A stretch of DNA of 32,573 nucleotides, taken from a bacterium. Its GTDB lineage: Bacteria > Patescibacteriota > Gracilibacteria > Peribacterales > Peribacteraceae. Shown one piece after another: positions 14,204 to 20,914 of the stretch (positions are counted from its first letter, which is position 1; every line of letters begins with the position of its first letter). The translations under genes were made by a program, and so were the position numbers. A model generated the notes under the pieces. The model did no database searches and was not told where the DNA came from. It worked only from the letters and a program-made list of their open reading frames with translations. The stretch spans positions 1-32,573 of the forward strand of contig JAQCIJ010000012.1 in NCBI GenBank assembly GCA_027592135.1. The letters run 5' to 3'.

Positions 14204-14439
14204 GAGATTGCTGGAGTGTAGAAATAGATAATCGAAGATCCGATAGCAACAGTGCTAATCGCAATAACGTAAATCCAGATTATAATTGTGCTTTGCAATG
14301 TGCAACTTGGCTTTACGCCTGCCTCAATAGTATGTACAAGATTTTCGTGCTTATAGGAAATGCGCTTGTATTCATGTACAAAGAGCAGCATCACTGCAAG
14401 TGATACGAGCTGAATTGCTATAAAGGCTATGGTTACCAT
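14200..14439 (-). CDS. Small membrane protein with two transmembrane segments
   Basis: 79 aa with hydrophobic segments at about residues 3-21 and 50-73, joined by a polar loop that includes HEYKRISYKHENLVHTIEAG. No family is recognised. It is the first gene of a three-gene operon (ATGA overlap with the PH-domain gene). A TACACT hexamer ends 7 nt before its ATG, again fitting a leaderless start. The AGGAGG seen next to the start is on the opposite strand and is not a ribosome-binding site for this gene. Confidence 0.6.
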   Translation of the reverse strand: MVTIAFIAIQLVSLAVMLLFVHEYKRISYKHENLVHTIEAGVKPSCTLQSTIIIWIYVIAISTVAIGSSIIYFYTPAIS

Positions 14440-14459
14440 AGGAGGTAGTGTACAGCTTG

Positions 14460-14628
14460 TTTTCGCTTTCAGCTACACCGAAGCTAATAGATAGTCCATC
14501 TCGACTCACTCCGTTTCGCTTTGCTCAGCATTCGACAGGCTCACGCTAAAGACTCATTCGACTCGCTTGGAAAAGAATGGCCCGAAGGACCATGAGCGAG
14601 AAATTCACGAAGTGAATTGCGATTCGAA
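14460..14628. repeat. Hairpin-rich repeat region 3' of tRNA-Met
   Basis: No gene fits here. It holds repeated CATTCGAC / TCGACTC / CTCACGC words, a hairpin ATGGCCC-GAA-GGACCAT (14577-14593, two mismatches) and a perfect hairpin AATTCAC-GAA-GTGAATT (14602-14618) directly before the tRNA 3' end. Neither hairpin is followed by a T-run on the minus strand, so they are not classical terminators. Confidence 0.6.
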
Positions 14629-14705
14629 TGGTGCCACGGGACAGAATTGAACTGTCGACCTCGGGCTTATGAGTCCCGCGCTCTAACCAACTGAGCTACC
14701 GTGGC
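14629..14705 (-). tRNA. tRNA-Met (CAT anticodon), CCA encoded
   Basis: Minus-strand cloverleaf: acceptor GCCACGG/CCGTGGC with discriminator A and genomic CCA, D-arm with AGCTCAGTTGGTTAGAGC, anticodon stem GGGA/GCCC region with loop CTCATAA (anticodon at 14669-14671) and T-arm GACAGTTCAATTCTGTC. The normal G1-C72 pair argues against an initiator tRNA. Elongator Met is most likely; a lysidine-modified tRNA-Ile2 also carries CAT and cannot be excluded. Confidence 0.92.
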
Positions 14706-14731
14706 ATATATGAGGAGTGAATGATCGTAAC

Positions 14732-14790
14732 CAACTGCTTGTCGGCCGAAGCTCCGGAGCAGTTGCGGAGGAGCGAAGGCTGAAGCTACT
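14732..14790. repeat. Nested inverted repeats between ZIP gene and tRNA-Met
   Basis: CAACTGCT (14732-14739) pairs with AGCAGTTG (14758-14765). The loop sequence GCCGAAGCTCCG (14745-14756) can instead pair with CGGAGGAGCGAAGGC (14766-14780). The two hairpins are mutually exclusive. GC-rich and unlike its surroundings; possibly a dispersed REP-like unit or the 3' end of the ZIP transcript. Confidence 0.65.
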
Positions 14791-14835
14791 GGTGTATTAG
14801 GGCAATTATGCAGTAATTCTTTCTAAGGTTGAAGT

Positions 14836-15561
14836 CTAAACCAAAGAAATAATTCCGATTCCTGCTATCATCATTGTAAGTTGAATTGCAGCTCCTTTGA
14901 GACGGGTATCTTTGTGGAGCTCTGGAATCAGGTCTGATCCTGCGATATAGAGGAAATTTCCTGCAGCAAGTGGCAAGAGAATCATCTCAATATTTGTGAT
15001 AGATTGCGCAAGGACGACGACGAGTCCTACACCAATAAATGCCGTGAGAGCTGAGAAGAAGTTAAACAGCAGGGCTTTGCTCTTGGACATTCCGCTGTGA
15101 ATAAGTACGGCAAAATCTCCAAGTTCCTGAGGGATTTCGTGGAGGAGAACAGCGATAGTTGTAGAAATTCCTACAGGGATAGATACGAGGTAGGCGGTGG
15201 CAATCAGGATTCCATCAAGGACATTGTGTACGGCGTCTCCTATTATGACAAGGGGGCCAACAGGATGCACGTGTGTTGCACATTCTATATCGTGGCAGTG
15301 ACGCCAATGGATAAATTTTTCGATAATAAATGAGAAGAGAATTCCTACAAGAACCCATGCAAGGTTTTCTGGGTGCTCCTCTATAACCTCTGGAATCAAG
15401 TGCAAGAAGACATTTCCAAGTAATGCTCCTGTAGAAAAGGAGACGAGAACCATCATCATCTTCTTTAGGAAAGATGTCTTAAACGATAGAAAGAGAACAC
15501 CTGCCAAGGAGACAAGACTTACGATAAATACGCTGAGGAGGGTGTACTGAAAAGGGGTCAT
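14836..15561 (-). CDS. ZIP-family divalent metal (zinc) transporter
   Basis: 241 aa with about eight hydrophobic segments. The ZIP metal-path signatures are present: IGDAVHNVLDGILIATAYL in TM4 (HNxxD, about residues 107-125) and LLHEIPQELGDFAVLI in TM5 (HEIPQE, about 138-153). A His-rich cytoplasmic loop HWRHCHDIECATHVHP precedes TM4, as in many ZIP proteins. ZIP proteins move Zn2+ or other divalent ions into the cytoplasm. TAGAAT ends 9 nt before the ATG. It is divergent from two lipoprotein genes, one His-rich. Confidence 0.9.
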   Translation of the reverse strand: MTPFQYTLLSVFIVSLVSLAGVLFLSFKTSFLKKMMMVLVSFSTGALLGNVFLHLIPEVIEEHPENLAWVLVGILFSFIIEKFIHWRHCHDIECATHVHPVGPLVIIGDAVHNVLDGILIATAYLVSIPVGISTTIAVLLHEIPQELGDFAVLIHSGMSKSKALLFNFFSALTAFIGVGLVVVLAQSITNIEMILLPLAAGNFLYIAGSDLIPELHKDTRLKGAAIQLTMMIAGIGIISLV

Positions 15562-15709
15562 AGCTGGAACATTCTACTGGGAAAGTCGCCAGACAATCCA
15601 GATAACATCCTTTTTTTTAGAGAGATCAACAAAATCCTCAGATAATTGACGTTGCACGAGAAGTCCCTTGTGACGTACCATCTACATGAATTTCTTTTCC
15701 CACATTACT
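15562..15709. other. Divergent intergenic region, ZIP / lipoproteins
   Basis: The minus side has TAGAAT at 15571-15576 for the ZIP gene. On the plus side TTGACG at 15647-15652 looks like a -35, but no well-spaced -10 follows, so the lipoprotein promoter is uncertain. A T-run occurs at 15611-15618 without a stem. Confidence 0.35.
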
Positions 15710-16018
15710 ATGAAAAAATTTATTGCACTTATTGGTTCATTTGCACTTCTCTCTGCCTGTTCCTTCACTGTCACCACCGAAATGAAGGATGATACTAATG
15801 ATGGTGATGATGTTGTTCCTGTAGAGGAGGTAGAGGAGGCAGAGGAGATAGAGGAAACCGAAGAGTCCGAAGAAGCTTCTGCCAAAGAAGATGATGGGAC
15901 AGTCGATGGTGCATCCAACGAAGATGCGGGTGGAGATGGTACAAATACAGGTGGTGAAGCAGCTTCTAGCGAAGACAGCGCTGATGAGGATACTTCTTCC
16001 GAGGCTGTAGCAGAATAA
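15710..16018 (+). CDS. Short acidic, low-complexity lipoprotein
   Basis: 102 aa from the ATG at 15710 (MKKFIALIGSFALLSAC, lipobox LSAC, Cys17); an ATG at 15686 would add eight residues. The mature part is almost entirely Asp, Glu, Ser, Ala and Gly, with no predicted fold, and resembles an unstructured polyanionic tether. Acidic tails can bind divalent cations, and the flanking genes encode metal transporters, but this link is inference. The stop overlaps the next start (TAATG), so translation is coupled to the His-rich lipoprotein. Confidence 0.7.
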   Translation: MKKFIALIGSFALLSACSFTVTTEMKDDTNDGDDVVPVEEVEEAEEIEETEESEEASAKEDDGTVDGASNEDAGGDGTNTGGEAASSEDSADEDTSSEAVAE

Positions 16019-16578
16019 TGCCCAGCACACTATTACTATTGGTTCCCGTACTGTTTCTTACTGCATGTGAGAGGCAGTACGAACAAAACCCAGATCCCAA
16101 TCATACCCATGCAGACTTTGCTGTATGGGTTGAGGGGGAGAAGGTGGAGTTTACGGATGCCAAGTATATGTCCGGAGTTTCGTGGGATGATAAAGCACAT
16201 GACGAAGTACATGAGTATCTCGATCAGTATCTTCATCTGCATGATGAAATTGGTCATGTGCTACACCGGCACAAGCCAGGACTCACACTTCAGGCATTTT
16301 TTGATTCGCTCGATTACACCTTTTCCGATGACTATACGTGGAGAATGTTCGTCAACGAAGAGGAGATGGAATTCGATCTAGAGTATGTCTTTAAGGACAT
16401 AGACGCAGTATTGCTCACAACATCTTCTGCAAGTGCACAAGTACTTGATGAGGTAGAGCAGCTCACAGATGACGCTTGTCGCTACAGCAGAACATGTCCA
16501 TGGCGAGGAGATCCACCAGCAGAAAATTGCATAGCAGATCCTGCTGTGCCATGTGTAGTACCTGAGGATGACCTATAA
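16018..16578 (+). CDS. His-rich lipoprotein, putative metal-binding
   Basis: 186 aa. The signal peptide has lipobox LTAC (Cys17). The mature domain begins NHTHADFAVWVEGEKVEF and continues with HDEVHEYLDQYLHLHDEIGHVLHRHKPG, giving clustered His residues likely to bind a metal. LTLQAFFDSLDYTF and FVNEEEMEFD follow. The C-terminal 40 residues hold four cysteines in an ACRYSRTCPWRGDPPAENC...PCV pattern, possibly two disulfides. I recall similar HTHADF proteins in other microbes with no defined function. It is coupled to the acidic lipoprotein and lies between ZIP and a cation exchanger, which suggests extracellular metal capture (inference). Confidence 0.7.
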   Translation: MPSTLLLLVPVLFLTACERQYEQNPDPNHTHADFAVWVEGEKVEFTDAKYMSGVSWDDKAHDEVHEYLDQYLHLHDEIGHVLHRHKPGLTLQAFFDSLDYTFSDDYTWRMFVNEEEMEFDLEYVFKDIDAVLLTTSSASAQVLDEVEQLTDDACRYSRTCPWRGDPPAENCIADPAVPCVVPEDDL

Positions 16579-16597
16579 GTACATTTGCTATCTGCCT

Positions 16598-17617
16598 TTA
16601 TCCTACTACCAAGAATAAGTCTCGATACACAATATAGCTGATATACAATATGTATCCTGAAAAGAGTACGCCTCCTTCGAATTTATTGAGAATGTAGTCG
16701 CGTTCCTGTCTCCACCACATAAAGACACGGTGATGGAATCCTCCGTTGTGAATAAGAAAGAAAAGGAGAGCGGTTGATCCTACAACGACGAGAAGATCTG
16801 TATTGAGAGCAGGTTGAAAAGGCAGAGGCTTGATAATTGCAGAAATTCCGAGAATCCAGAAGATATTAAAGATGTTGGATCCGACAATGTTCCCAATAGC
16901 AATATCTGCTTTACCTTTTCTTGCAGCAACAATAGAAGCAGCAAGCTCTGGGAGTGATGTTCCAAGCGCTACTATAGTAAGACCTATCAAGGCTTCGGAA
17001 AGTCCCAACATTGCAGCAATGGCTTTTGCACCTTCTACAGCAAGATTTCCTCCAGCTCCGAGGCATATGAGTCCTGCACTAAAGAGCATCCATGCTTTAC
17101 TGAGTGTCATTGTAGGTTTTGAGTGACCATTTTTTTCCGCAAGACCATTATGACGTATGCCAAATGTATAGTAGAGGAAAATAATGAAGAACCCGATGAA
17201 AGCTATTCCATCACTTCTGCTGAGTTCTGATTGCACATAACCATCGACTATCATGTCATTGGCCATAATGAGTAGCGTGATAGAGGCAAGCAGCATGAAT
17301 GGAATTTCTTTGAGTACTGTAGATTTTTGTACAGCAAGCGGTGTCATGAGTGCTGTGATACCTAAAATAAGCATGGTGTTTGAGATGTTTGAACCAACGA
17401 TGTTTCCAATAGCGATATCTGCGCTTCCTTGGAAGCTCGCGACAATGTTTACAATAAGCTCTGGAGCGGATGTTCCAAATGAGACTACCGTAAGACCAAT
17501 CATTAAATCGCTTAGTCCCATGCGTTTTGCAATGGATGAAGCACCTTCTACAAGCCAGTCTGCTCCTTTTATAAGGAGTATGAATCCTCCGATGAGATAG
17601 ACAATAGGCATAAGCAT
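16598..17617 (-). CDS. Calcium/sodium antiporter, CaCA family (YrbG-like)
   Basis: 339 aa with about ten transmembrane segments in two homologous halves. The alpha-1 motif is FGTSAPELIVNIVAS with GNIVGSN (about 47-80); the alpha-2 motif is LGTSLPELAASIVAA with GNIVGSNIFN (about 217-250). These inverted repeats form the ion path of Na+/Ca2+ exchangers; in YrbG-type proteins Ca2+ leaves in exchange for Na+ or H+. TACACT ends 7 nt before the ATG at 17617. It is convergent with the His-rich lipoprotein, about 20 nt apart. Confidence 0.92.
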   Translation of the reverse strand: MLMPIVYLIGGFILLIKGADWLVEGASSIAKRMGLSDLMIGLTVVSFGTSAPELIVNIVASFQGSADIAIGNIVGSNISNTMLILGITALMTPLAVQKSTVLKEIPFMLLASITLLIMANDMIVDGYVQSELSRSDGIAFIGFFIIFLYYTFGIRHNGLAEKNGHSKPTMTLSKAWMLFSAGLICLGAGGNLAVEGAKAIAAMLGLSEALIGLTIVALGTSLPELAASIVAARKGKADIAIGNIVGSNIFNIFWILGISAIIKPLPFQPALNTDLLVVVGSTALLFFLIHNGGFHHRVFMWWRQERDYILNKFEGGVLFSGYILYISYIVYRDLFLVVG

Positions 17618-17633
17618 CGGTGAGAGTGTACAA

Positions 17634-17654
17634 GAGGAAAGAGGAAAGAGGAAA
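17634..17654. repeat. Tandem GAGGAAA (three perfect 7-nt units)
   Basis: Units at 17634-17640, 17641-17647 and 17648-17654, in the divergent antiporter/grpE promoter region. It lies just upstream of the antiporter -10 (17625-17630), where its -35 would be. Confidence 0.9.
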
Positions 17655-17693
17655 ATTCTTTTTATACTTGCGCAGTATCTAGCTATTAAGCAG

Positions 17694-17699
17694 TATACT
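17694..17699 (+). promoter_or_regulatory. -10 of grpE (TATACT), leaderless type
   Basis: TATACT ends 8 nt before the grpE ATG (17708), so transcription is expected to begin at or within 2 nt of the start codon. Confidence 0.55.
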
Positions 17700-17707
17700 G
17701 TTCACAT

Positions 17708-18181
17708 ATGTCCGATCAGAAAGACCCAGCACAGGCACAAGATGATGAAAGTGATGAACTTGCGAAGCTCAAAGAGCTGGCTGCACGAGCACAGGCAGAC
17801 TTACAAAACGCCAAAGCACGTATGGAAAAAGAAGCACAGGAGATCCGCAGCTTTGCAATGCTTGGACTCATCGAAAAACTGTTGCCTACTGTCAGTAATT
17901 TTCAGAGAGCATTCGAACACTTGCCAGAAGACATTGCAGATCACGATTGGGTAAAGGGATTACAAGCAACCGAGCAACAACTGATGTCCAATTTGGCATC
18001 CGTTGGCTTGCAAAAAATTCCCGCTCTTGGCGAACCTGTAGACTCACAGCAGCACGAGGTACTGCAGGCAGCAGCTGGCGAAAAAGACGTTGTTGTTCAG
18101 GTATTAGAAGAAGGATACACACTGAATGGGAAGGTTATTCGCCCTGCGAAGGTTATGGTTGGCAATGGTAATGCCGAGTGA
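17708..18181 (+). CDS. grpE: GrpE nucleotide-exchange factor
   Basis: GrpE releases ADP from DnaK. The 157-aa protein has an acidic N-terminus, a long helix (residues about 15-60, LAKLKELAARAQADLQNAKARMEKE) ending in FAMLGLIEKLLPTVSNFQRAFEH, and the C-terminal beta-wing domain with GLQKIPALGEPVDSQQHEVLQ and GYTLNGKVIRPAKVMV. These are the core family motifs. It stands alone: no dnaK, dnaJ or hrcA is near. No CIRCE element is seen upstream. It is convergent with murD, with a GCGTTAC repeat at the junction. The stop is TGA. Confidence 0.95.
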   Translation: MSDQKDPAQAQDDESDELAKLKELAARAQADLQNAKARMEKEAQEIRSFAMLGLIEKLLPTVSNFQRAFEHLPEDIADHDWVKGLQATEQQLMSNLASVGLQKIPALGEPVDSQQHEVLQAAAGEKDVVVQVLEEGYTLNGKVIRPAKVMVGNGNAE

Positions 18182-18188
18182 TGCGTAT

Positions 18189-18213
18189 GCGTTACGCGTT
18201 ACGCGTTACGAGT
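18189..18213. repeat. Tandem GCGTTAC (three units) at the grpE/murD junction
   Basis: Perfect 7-nt units at 18189-18195, 18196-18202 and 18203-18209, then GAGT. It overlaps the murD stop and encodes its last residues TRNA. It shares GCGTTACGAGT with the junction near 2119. Confidence 0.9.
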
Positions 18214-19466
18214 GATTTGAATGCATCGCCCTTTTCTTCGAAGTCTTTGAACATGCCGTAGCTTGGGGAAGCAGGGGAGAGTAAACAAGTGGATAATGGA
18301 CCAGCCGACGCCAAGGCTATGGCCGGCAAGTAGTGGATAGTGGATAGTTTCGCAGTATCTACTGCTTCTTTCATTGATGTGACTTCGTGCACAGTTACAT
18401 CAGTATCGGTGATCGCTTTTGCTATACGTGGTCCTGACTCTCCCATGACAATGACATGTTTGATGCTAGAGGCTGCGATAACTTCTCCAAGCTGGGTAAA
18501 GTCGTTGCCGCGGTCTTGTCCGCCGAGGATGATGATTTTTACGTTTGGACTGAGCGCATGGATAGCAGCAATCGTTGATTCTGGTGTTGTGGAGATTGCA
18601 TCATCAATCCAGTTGATACCGTGATGCTTTCCGAGATCTTTGAGTCTATGAGGAAGTCCTTCAAAATTTTGCACAGCTTCGATAATCGTCGCATCATCTA
18701 TTTCAAGATGTCTTGCCACGGCAGTAGCACCTGCGATATTACAGAGATTGTGTACGCCGACGAGTTGAGTATCAATAATGGCAATAGGGGAGTCTTCGGC
18801 TGTATAGGCGAAAGCAGTTCCCTTAGAGCACTGTGCGATTTCTTTGGCACCTTCGGATTCACCGTAATAAAAGACGGTATCATCAGCTTCCTGAAACTGT
18901 GTGAGGTGCTTCTTGGCATCTTTATAGTTCTCTAGCGTGCCGTGATAATCTAAGTGTTCTGGGAAAAAAGAGGTAATAACGGCTATTTGAGGGCTTTTTT
19001 TGGTATTCATTAATTGATAACTGGAGAATTCTTGAACAAAAAATTTGTTCAACCCCCCTTCTTCTATATGGGCAATTGCTGCATCGCCAATGTTTCCGAC
19101 GAGTGTGACGTCTTTCCCTGCTTCTTTTAGAATTGCTGCAATAAGGCTGGCAGTTGTACTTTTCCCTTTGGATCCTGTGACTCCTATTACTGTTGTCTGT
19201 GGATCTATAGAATCGAGGAAGATCTGTGTCGAGTTGGTTATTGGTACAGACGTCGGAGGCAAGAGACTGGGTGGAATACCGGGTGCCTTGATGATCAGAT
19301 CAAATCCATCAAGATTATCCAAATACTTAGGCCCATCTTTCCTATCCCGCAGCTCAATAGTTGCTTCGGGGGCGTATTTCTTTAGTGCTTGCGTCATTGC
19401 TGTGCCTTCTCGACCGTAAGCACCAAGAATCACAATACTTTTGCCGTTAAGATCTTTAATATGCAT
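18192..19466 (-). CDS. murD: Mur ligase MurD, probably the L-Glu-adding MurD2 type
   Basis: The enzyme joins glutamate to UDP-MurNAc-L-Ala using ATP. Start ATG 19466 (MHIKDLNGKSIVILGAYGREG); a TTG at 19472 is possible. An N-terminal Rossmann domain covers residues 1-90 with APGIPPS, followed by P-loop VIGVTGSKGKSTTASLIA (about 95-112), LVGNIGDAAI, QEFSSYQL, PEHLDYHGTLENYKDAKKHL, the C-terminal DDAISTTPESTIAAI and ILGGQDRGNDFTQL, and finally LLSPASPSYGMFKDFEEKGDAF. These are MurD motifs. Eight nucleotides upstream ends murL, so the glutamate used may be the L form, epimerised afterwards. Codons around 375-395 come from a 55-bp repeat, and the last four residues from a GCGTTAC repeat. Confidence 0.88.
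   Translation of the reverse strand: MHIKDLNGKSIVILGAYGREGTAMTQALKKYAPEATIELRDRKDGPKYLDNLDGFDLIIKAPGIPPSLLPPTSVPITNSTQIFLDSIDPQTTVIGVTGSKGKSTTASLIAAILKEAGKDVTLVGNIGDAAIAHIEEGGLNKFFVQEFSSYQLMNTKKSPQIAVITSFFPEHLDYHGTLENYKDAKKHLTQFQEADDTVFYYGESEGAKEIAQCSKGTAFAYTAEDSPIAIIDTQLVGVHNLCNIAGATAVARHLEIDDATIIEAVQNFEGLPHRLKDLGKHHGINWIDDAISTTPESTIAAIHALSPNVKIIILGGQDRGNDFTQLGEVIAASSIKHVIVMGESGPRIAKAITDTDVTVHEVTSMKEAVDTAKLSTIHYLPAIALASAGPLSTCLLSPASPSYGMFKDFEEKGDAFKSLVTRNA
18289..18343. repeat. 55-bp dispersed element, copy 2 (inside murD)
   Basis: It differs from 300-354 at one position (GTGGATAATGG versus GTGGATAGTGG). An extra GTGGATAGT follows at 18339-18348. It is read as KLSTIHYLPAIALASAG and so on in murD, a different frame from the fmt copy. 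Confidence 0.93.
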
Positions 19467-19474
19467 ATACAATA

Positions 19475-20701
19475 TTAATGAATCAACGAATCAACGAACC
19501 AACGCATTACGGGTGTGTCATCAAACTCTCCTCTCTTCTTGATCATTTCAAAGGCCTGATTTGTTTCCTCTGGTGTCCCTACACATTCAAATGGTTTAAA
19601 TCCTTCTCGTCCAAGTAATTGCGCAAATAGGGGAATAGTTGAGGCATCTTCAAAGATATTTTTATGAAACATTTCTACTACTGCATCTTTTTTAATGTGA
19701 GCTGCCATAAGCGCAAAAACAAATGTGCACTTCGGACATGTTCCACACCAGCGATCCTGCAAGTATTCTCCAGCAACCTTCCAGTTTTTATTGCAGCTCG
19801 TTGTACAAGCAAAGTATTGTGGTAGTTTTACAAAATCAGCAGCGATTTCTAGTTCGCTCATTTCGCGGAGCTTACTGAAGTACTGGAGATGAGTGTTTAC
19901 GTACGTCTTGATATATGCATCGAAGCTCTGTTCGAATTCACTGCTCTTGCTCCATTGATGATTGATCTGCTTACCGAGGTATTCGACATTTCCTTCGTTC
20001 GCACTTTTTTCGTTACTCATGACAATTTCATCAAAACCGTAGATCTCAGCAACGACTACTGCAAGGCAAGAGAGGTACGCAGTAATAGGAATGTGACCAT
20101 TGAGAGCGCCTTGCTCGTTCATCTCAAAGAGCTTACGAGGAAGCTTTCGCTTAACCGTAATACAGGGTAGTCCTGTTACAGAAACAAAATCATCAATTAA
20201 CGGATGTCCCCCCATACGCAGAAGCGTGATATCTTTTCCTTCGGCACGGAGTTTTTCTATAGTGACCGTTGAATCTTTTCCTCCACCAATAGGTACGAGG
20301 ACTTTCCCGGTTGTTGGCCTATCAGACTGATGAAAAATTGGAGTCCCTGGTTCGTTAACTGGAAATTTGATGAGTTCCGTAAAGTCGATCTGGTTCTCGT
20401 AGAAAAACTCTCCCAGGCCGTTTTCGTAAACATTATCCCAAAAAGCAGCTTGTTCAGTATTCAAAATCCCAGATCGTACTTCAATCGATTTTGGGCAGCA
20501 GGTTTTGTAGTAGCTCACACCTCCTGCAAGATGCAGTGCAAACAGCGCTTGTTCAATTGCATTAAGGCAAATGCCTTCTGTAGGGATCTCGAGGACCTCG
20601 GTAAATTGCACTTCGTCATCCAAGCTATAGACCAAACGAATTTCACCCGTTTCTGGGTCAAATGAGTAGGAATTGAAGATGAGAGAATTGTATTGCTTCA
20701 T
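19475..20701 (-). CDS. murL: MurL: UDP-MurNAc-L-Ala-L-Glu epimerase
   Basis: MurL (described in Xanthomonas oryzae) converts the terminal L-Glu of UDP-MurNAc-L-Ala-L-Glu to D-Glu with ATP, releasing AMP and PPi. The 408-aa protein matches the family pattern as I remember it: FNSYSFDPETGEIRLVYSLDD at the N-terminus, GVSYYK, the PP-loop-like LVPIGGGKDSTVTIEKL (about 134-150), GALNGHIPITAY, IVMSNEKSANEGN, INHQWSKSSEFE, TTSCNKNW with WCGTCPKCTFVFALMA (about 297-331), and KPFECVG near the C-terminus. The Cys cluster could bind a metal. The gene sits directly before murD (8 nt), as expected for the murD2-murL pair. The last residues RWFVDSLIH are encoded by a tandem AATCAACG repeat. The promoter has TATTCT 8 nt before the ATG. 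Confidence 0.85.
   Translation of the reverse strand: MKQYNSLIFNSYSFDPETGEIRLVYSLDDEVQFTEVLEIPTEGICLNAIEQALFALHLAGGVSYYKTCCPKSIEVRSGILNTEQAAFWDNVYENGLGEFFYENQIDFTELIKFPVNEPGTPIFHQSDRPTTGKVLVPIGGGKDSTVTIEKLRAEGKDITLLRMGGHPLIDDFVSVTGLPCITVKRKLPRKLFEMNEQGALNGHIPITAYLSCLAVVVAEIYGFDEIVMSNEKSANEGNVEYLGKQINHQWSKSSEFEQSFDAYIKTYVNTHLQYFSKLREMSELEIAADFVKLPQYFACTTSCNKNWKVAGEYLQDRWCGTCPKCTFVFALMAAHIKKDAVVEMFHKNIFEDASTIPLFAQLLGREGFKPFECVGTPEETNQAFEMIKKRGEFDDTPVMRWFVDSLIH
19481..19504. repeat. Tandem AATCAACG (8-nt unit, three copies) at the murL 3' end
   Basis: Units at 19481-19488, 19489-19496 and 19497-19504 (the last with one change). On the coding strand it gives WFVDSLI just before the stop. Confidence 0.9.
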
Positions 20702-20709
20702 TGTGTTAT

Positions 20710-20715
20710 AGAATA
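20710..20715 (-). promoter_or_regulatory. -10 of murL-murD (TATTCT)
   Basis: TATTCT ends 8 nt before the murL ATG; an overlapping TATAAC ends 3 nt before it. No clear -35 is seen. Confidence 0.4.
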
Positions 20716-20764
20716 GCGTATCTTTGCTTTCGAAGGCAGAAAAATCTATGTAGGATTATGGCGT

Positions 20765-20851
20765 GCCGGAGTGGCGGAACTGGTAGACGCGCACGACTCA
20801 AAATCGTGTGAGCTCACGCTCGTGAGAGTTCAAGTCTCTCCTCCGGCACCA
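20765..20851 (+). tRNA. tRNA-Leu (CAA anticodon), CCA encoded
   Basis: Class II tRNA of 87 nt: acceptor GCCGGAG/CTCCGGC, discriminator A, genomic CCA, D-loop with GGTAGACGC, anticodon stem CACGA/TCGTG with loop CTCAAAA (anticodon 20799-20801), long variable arm CTCACG-CT-CGTGAG and T-arm GAGAGTTCAAGTCTCTC. It reads UUG codons. Confidence 0.95.
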
Positions 20852-20880
20852 AAAAAACAATGCGGGCAAGAATGCCCGCA
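20851..20880 (-). terminator. Rho-independent terminator of the SLH/Calx-beta gene
   Basis: Perfect 8-bp stem TGCGGGCA / TGCCCGCA with an AGAA loop (20861-20880). On the minus strand it is followed by TTGTTTTTTT (20860-20851). The T-run ends exactly at the tRNA-Leu 3' end, so minus-strand transcripts stop before running antisense through the tRNA. Confidence 0.85.
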
Positions 20881-20914
20881 GAGCGCCCATCCCTGGGTGC
20901 AAACGTTTAATCAT

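Noticed and set aside
14577-14618. Terminator of tRNA-Met
   Set aside because: Good stems but no T-run after them on the minus strand; recorded as repeats instead.
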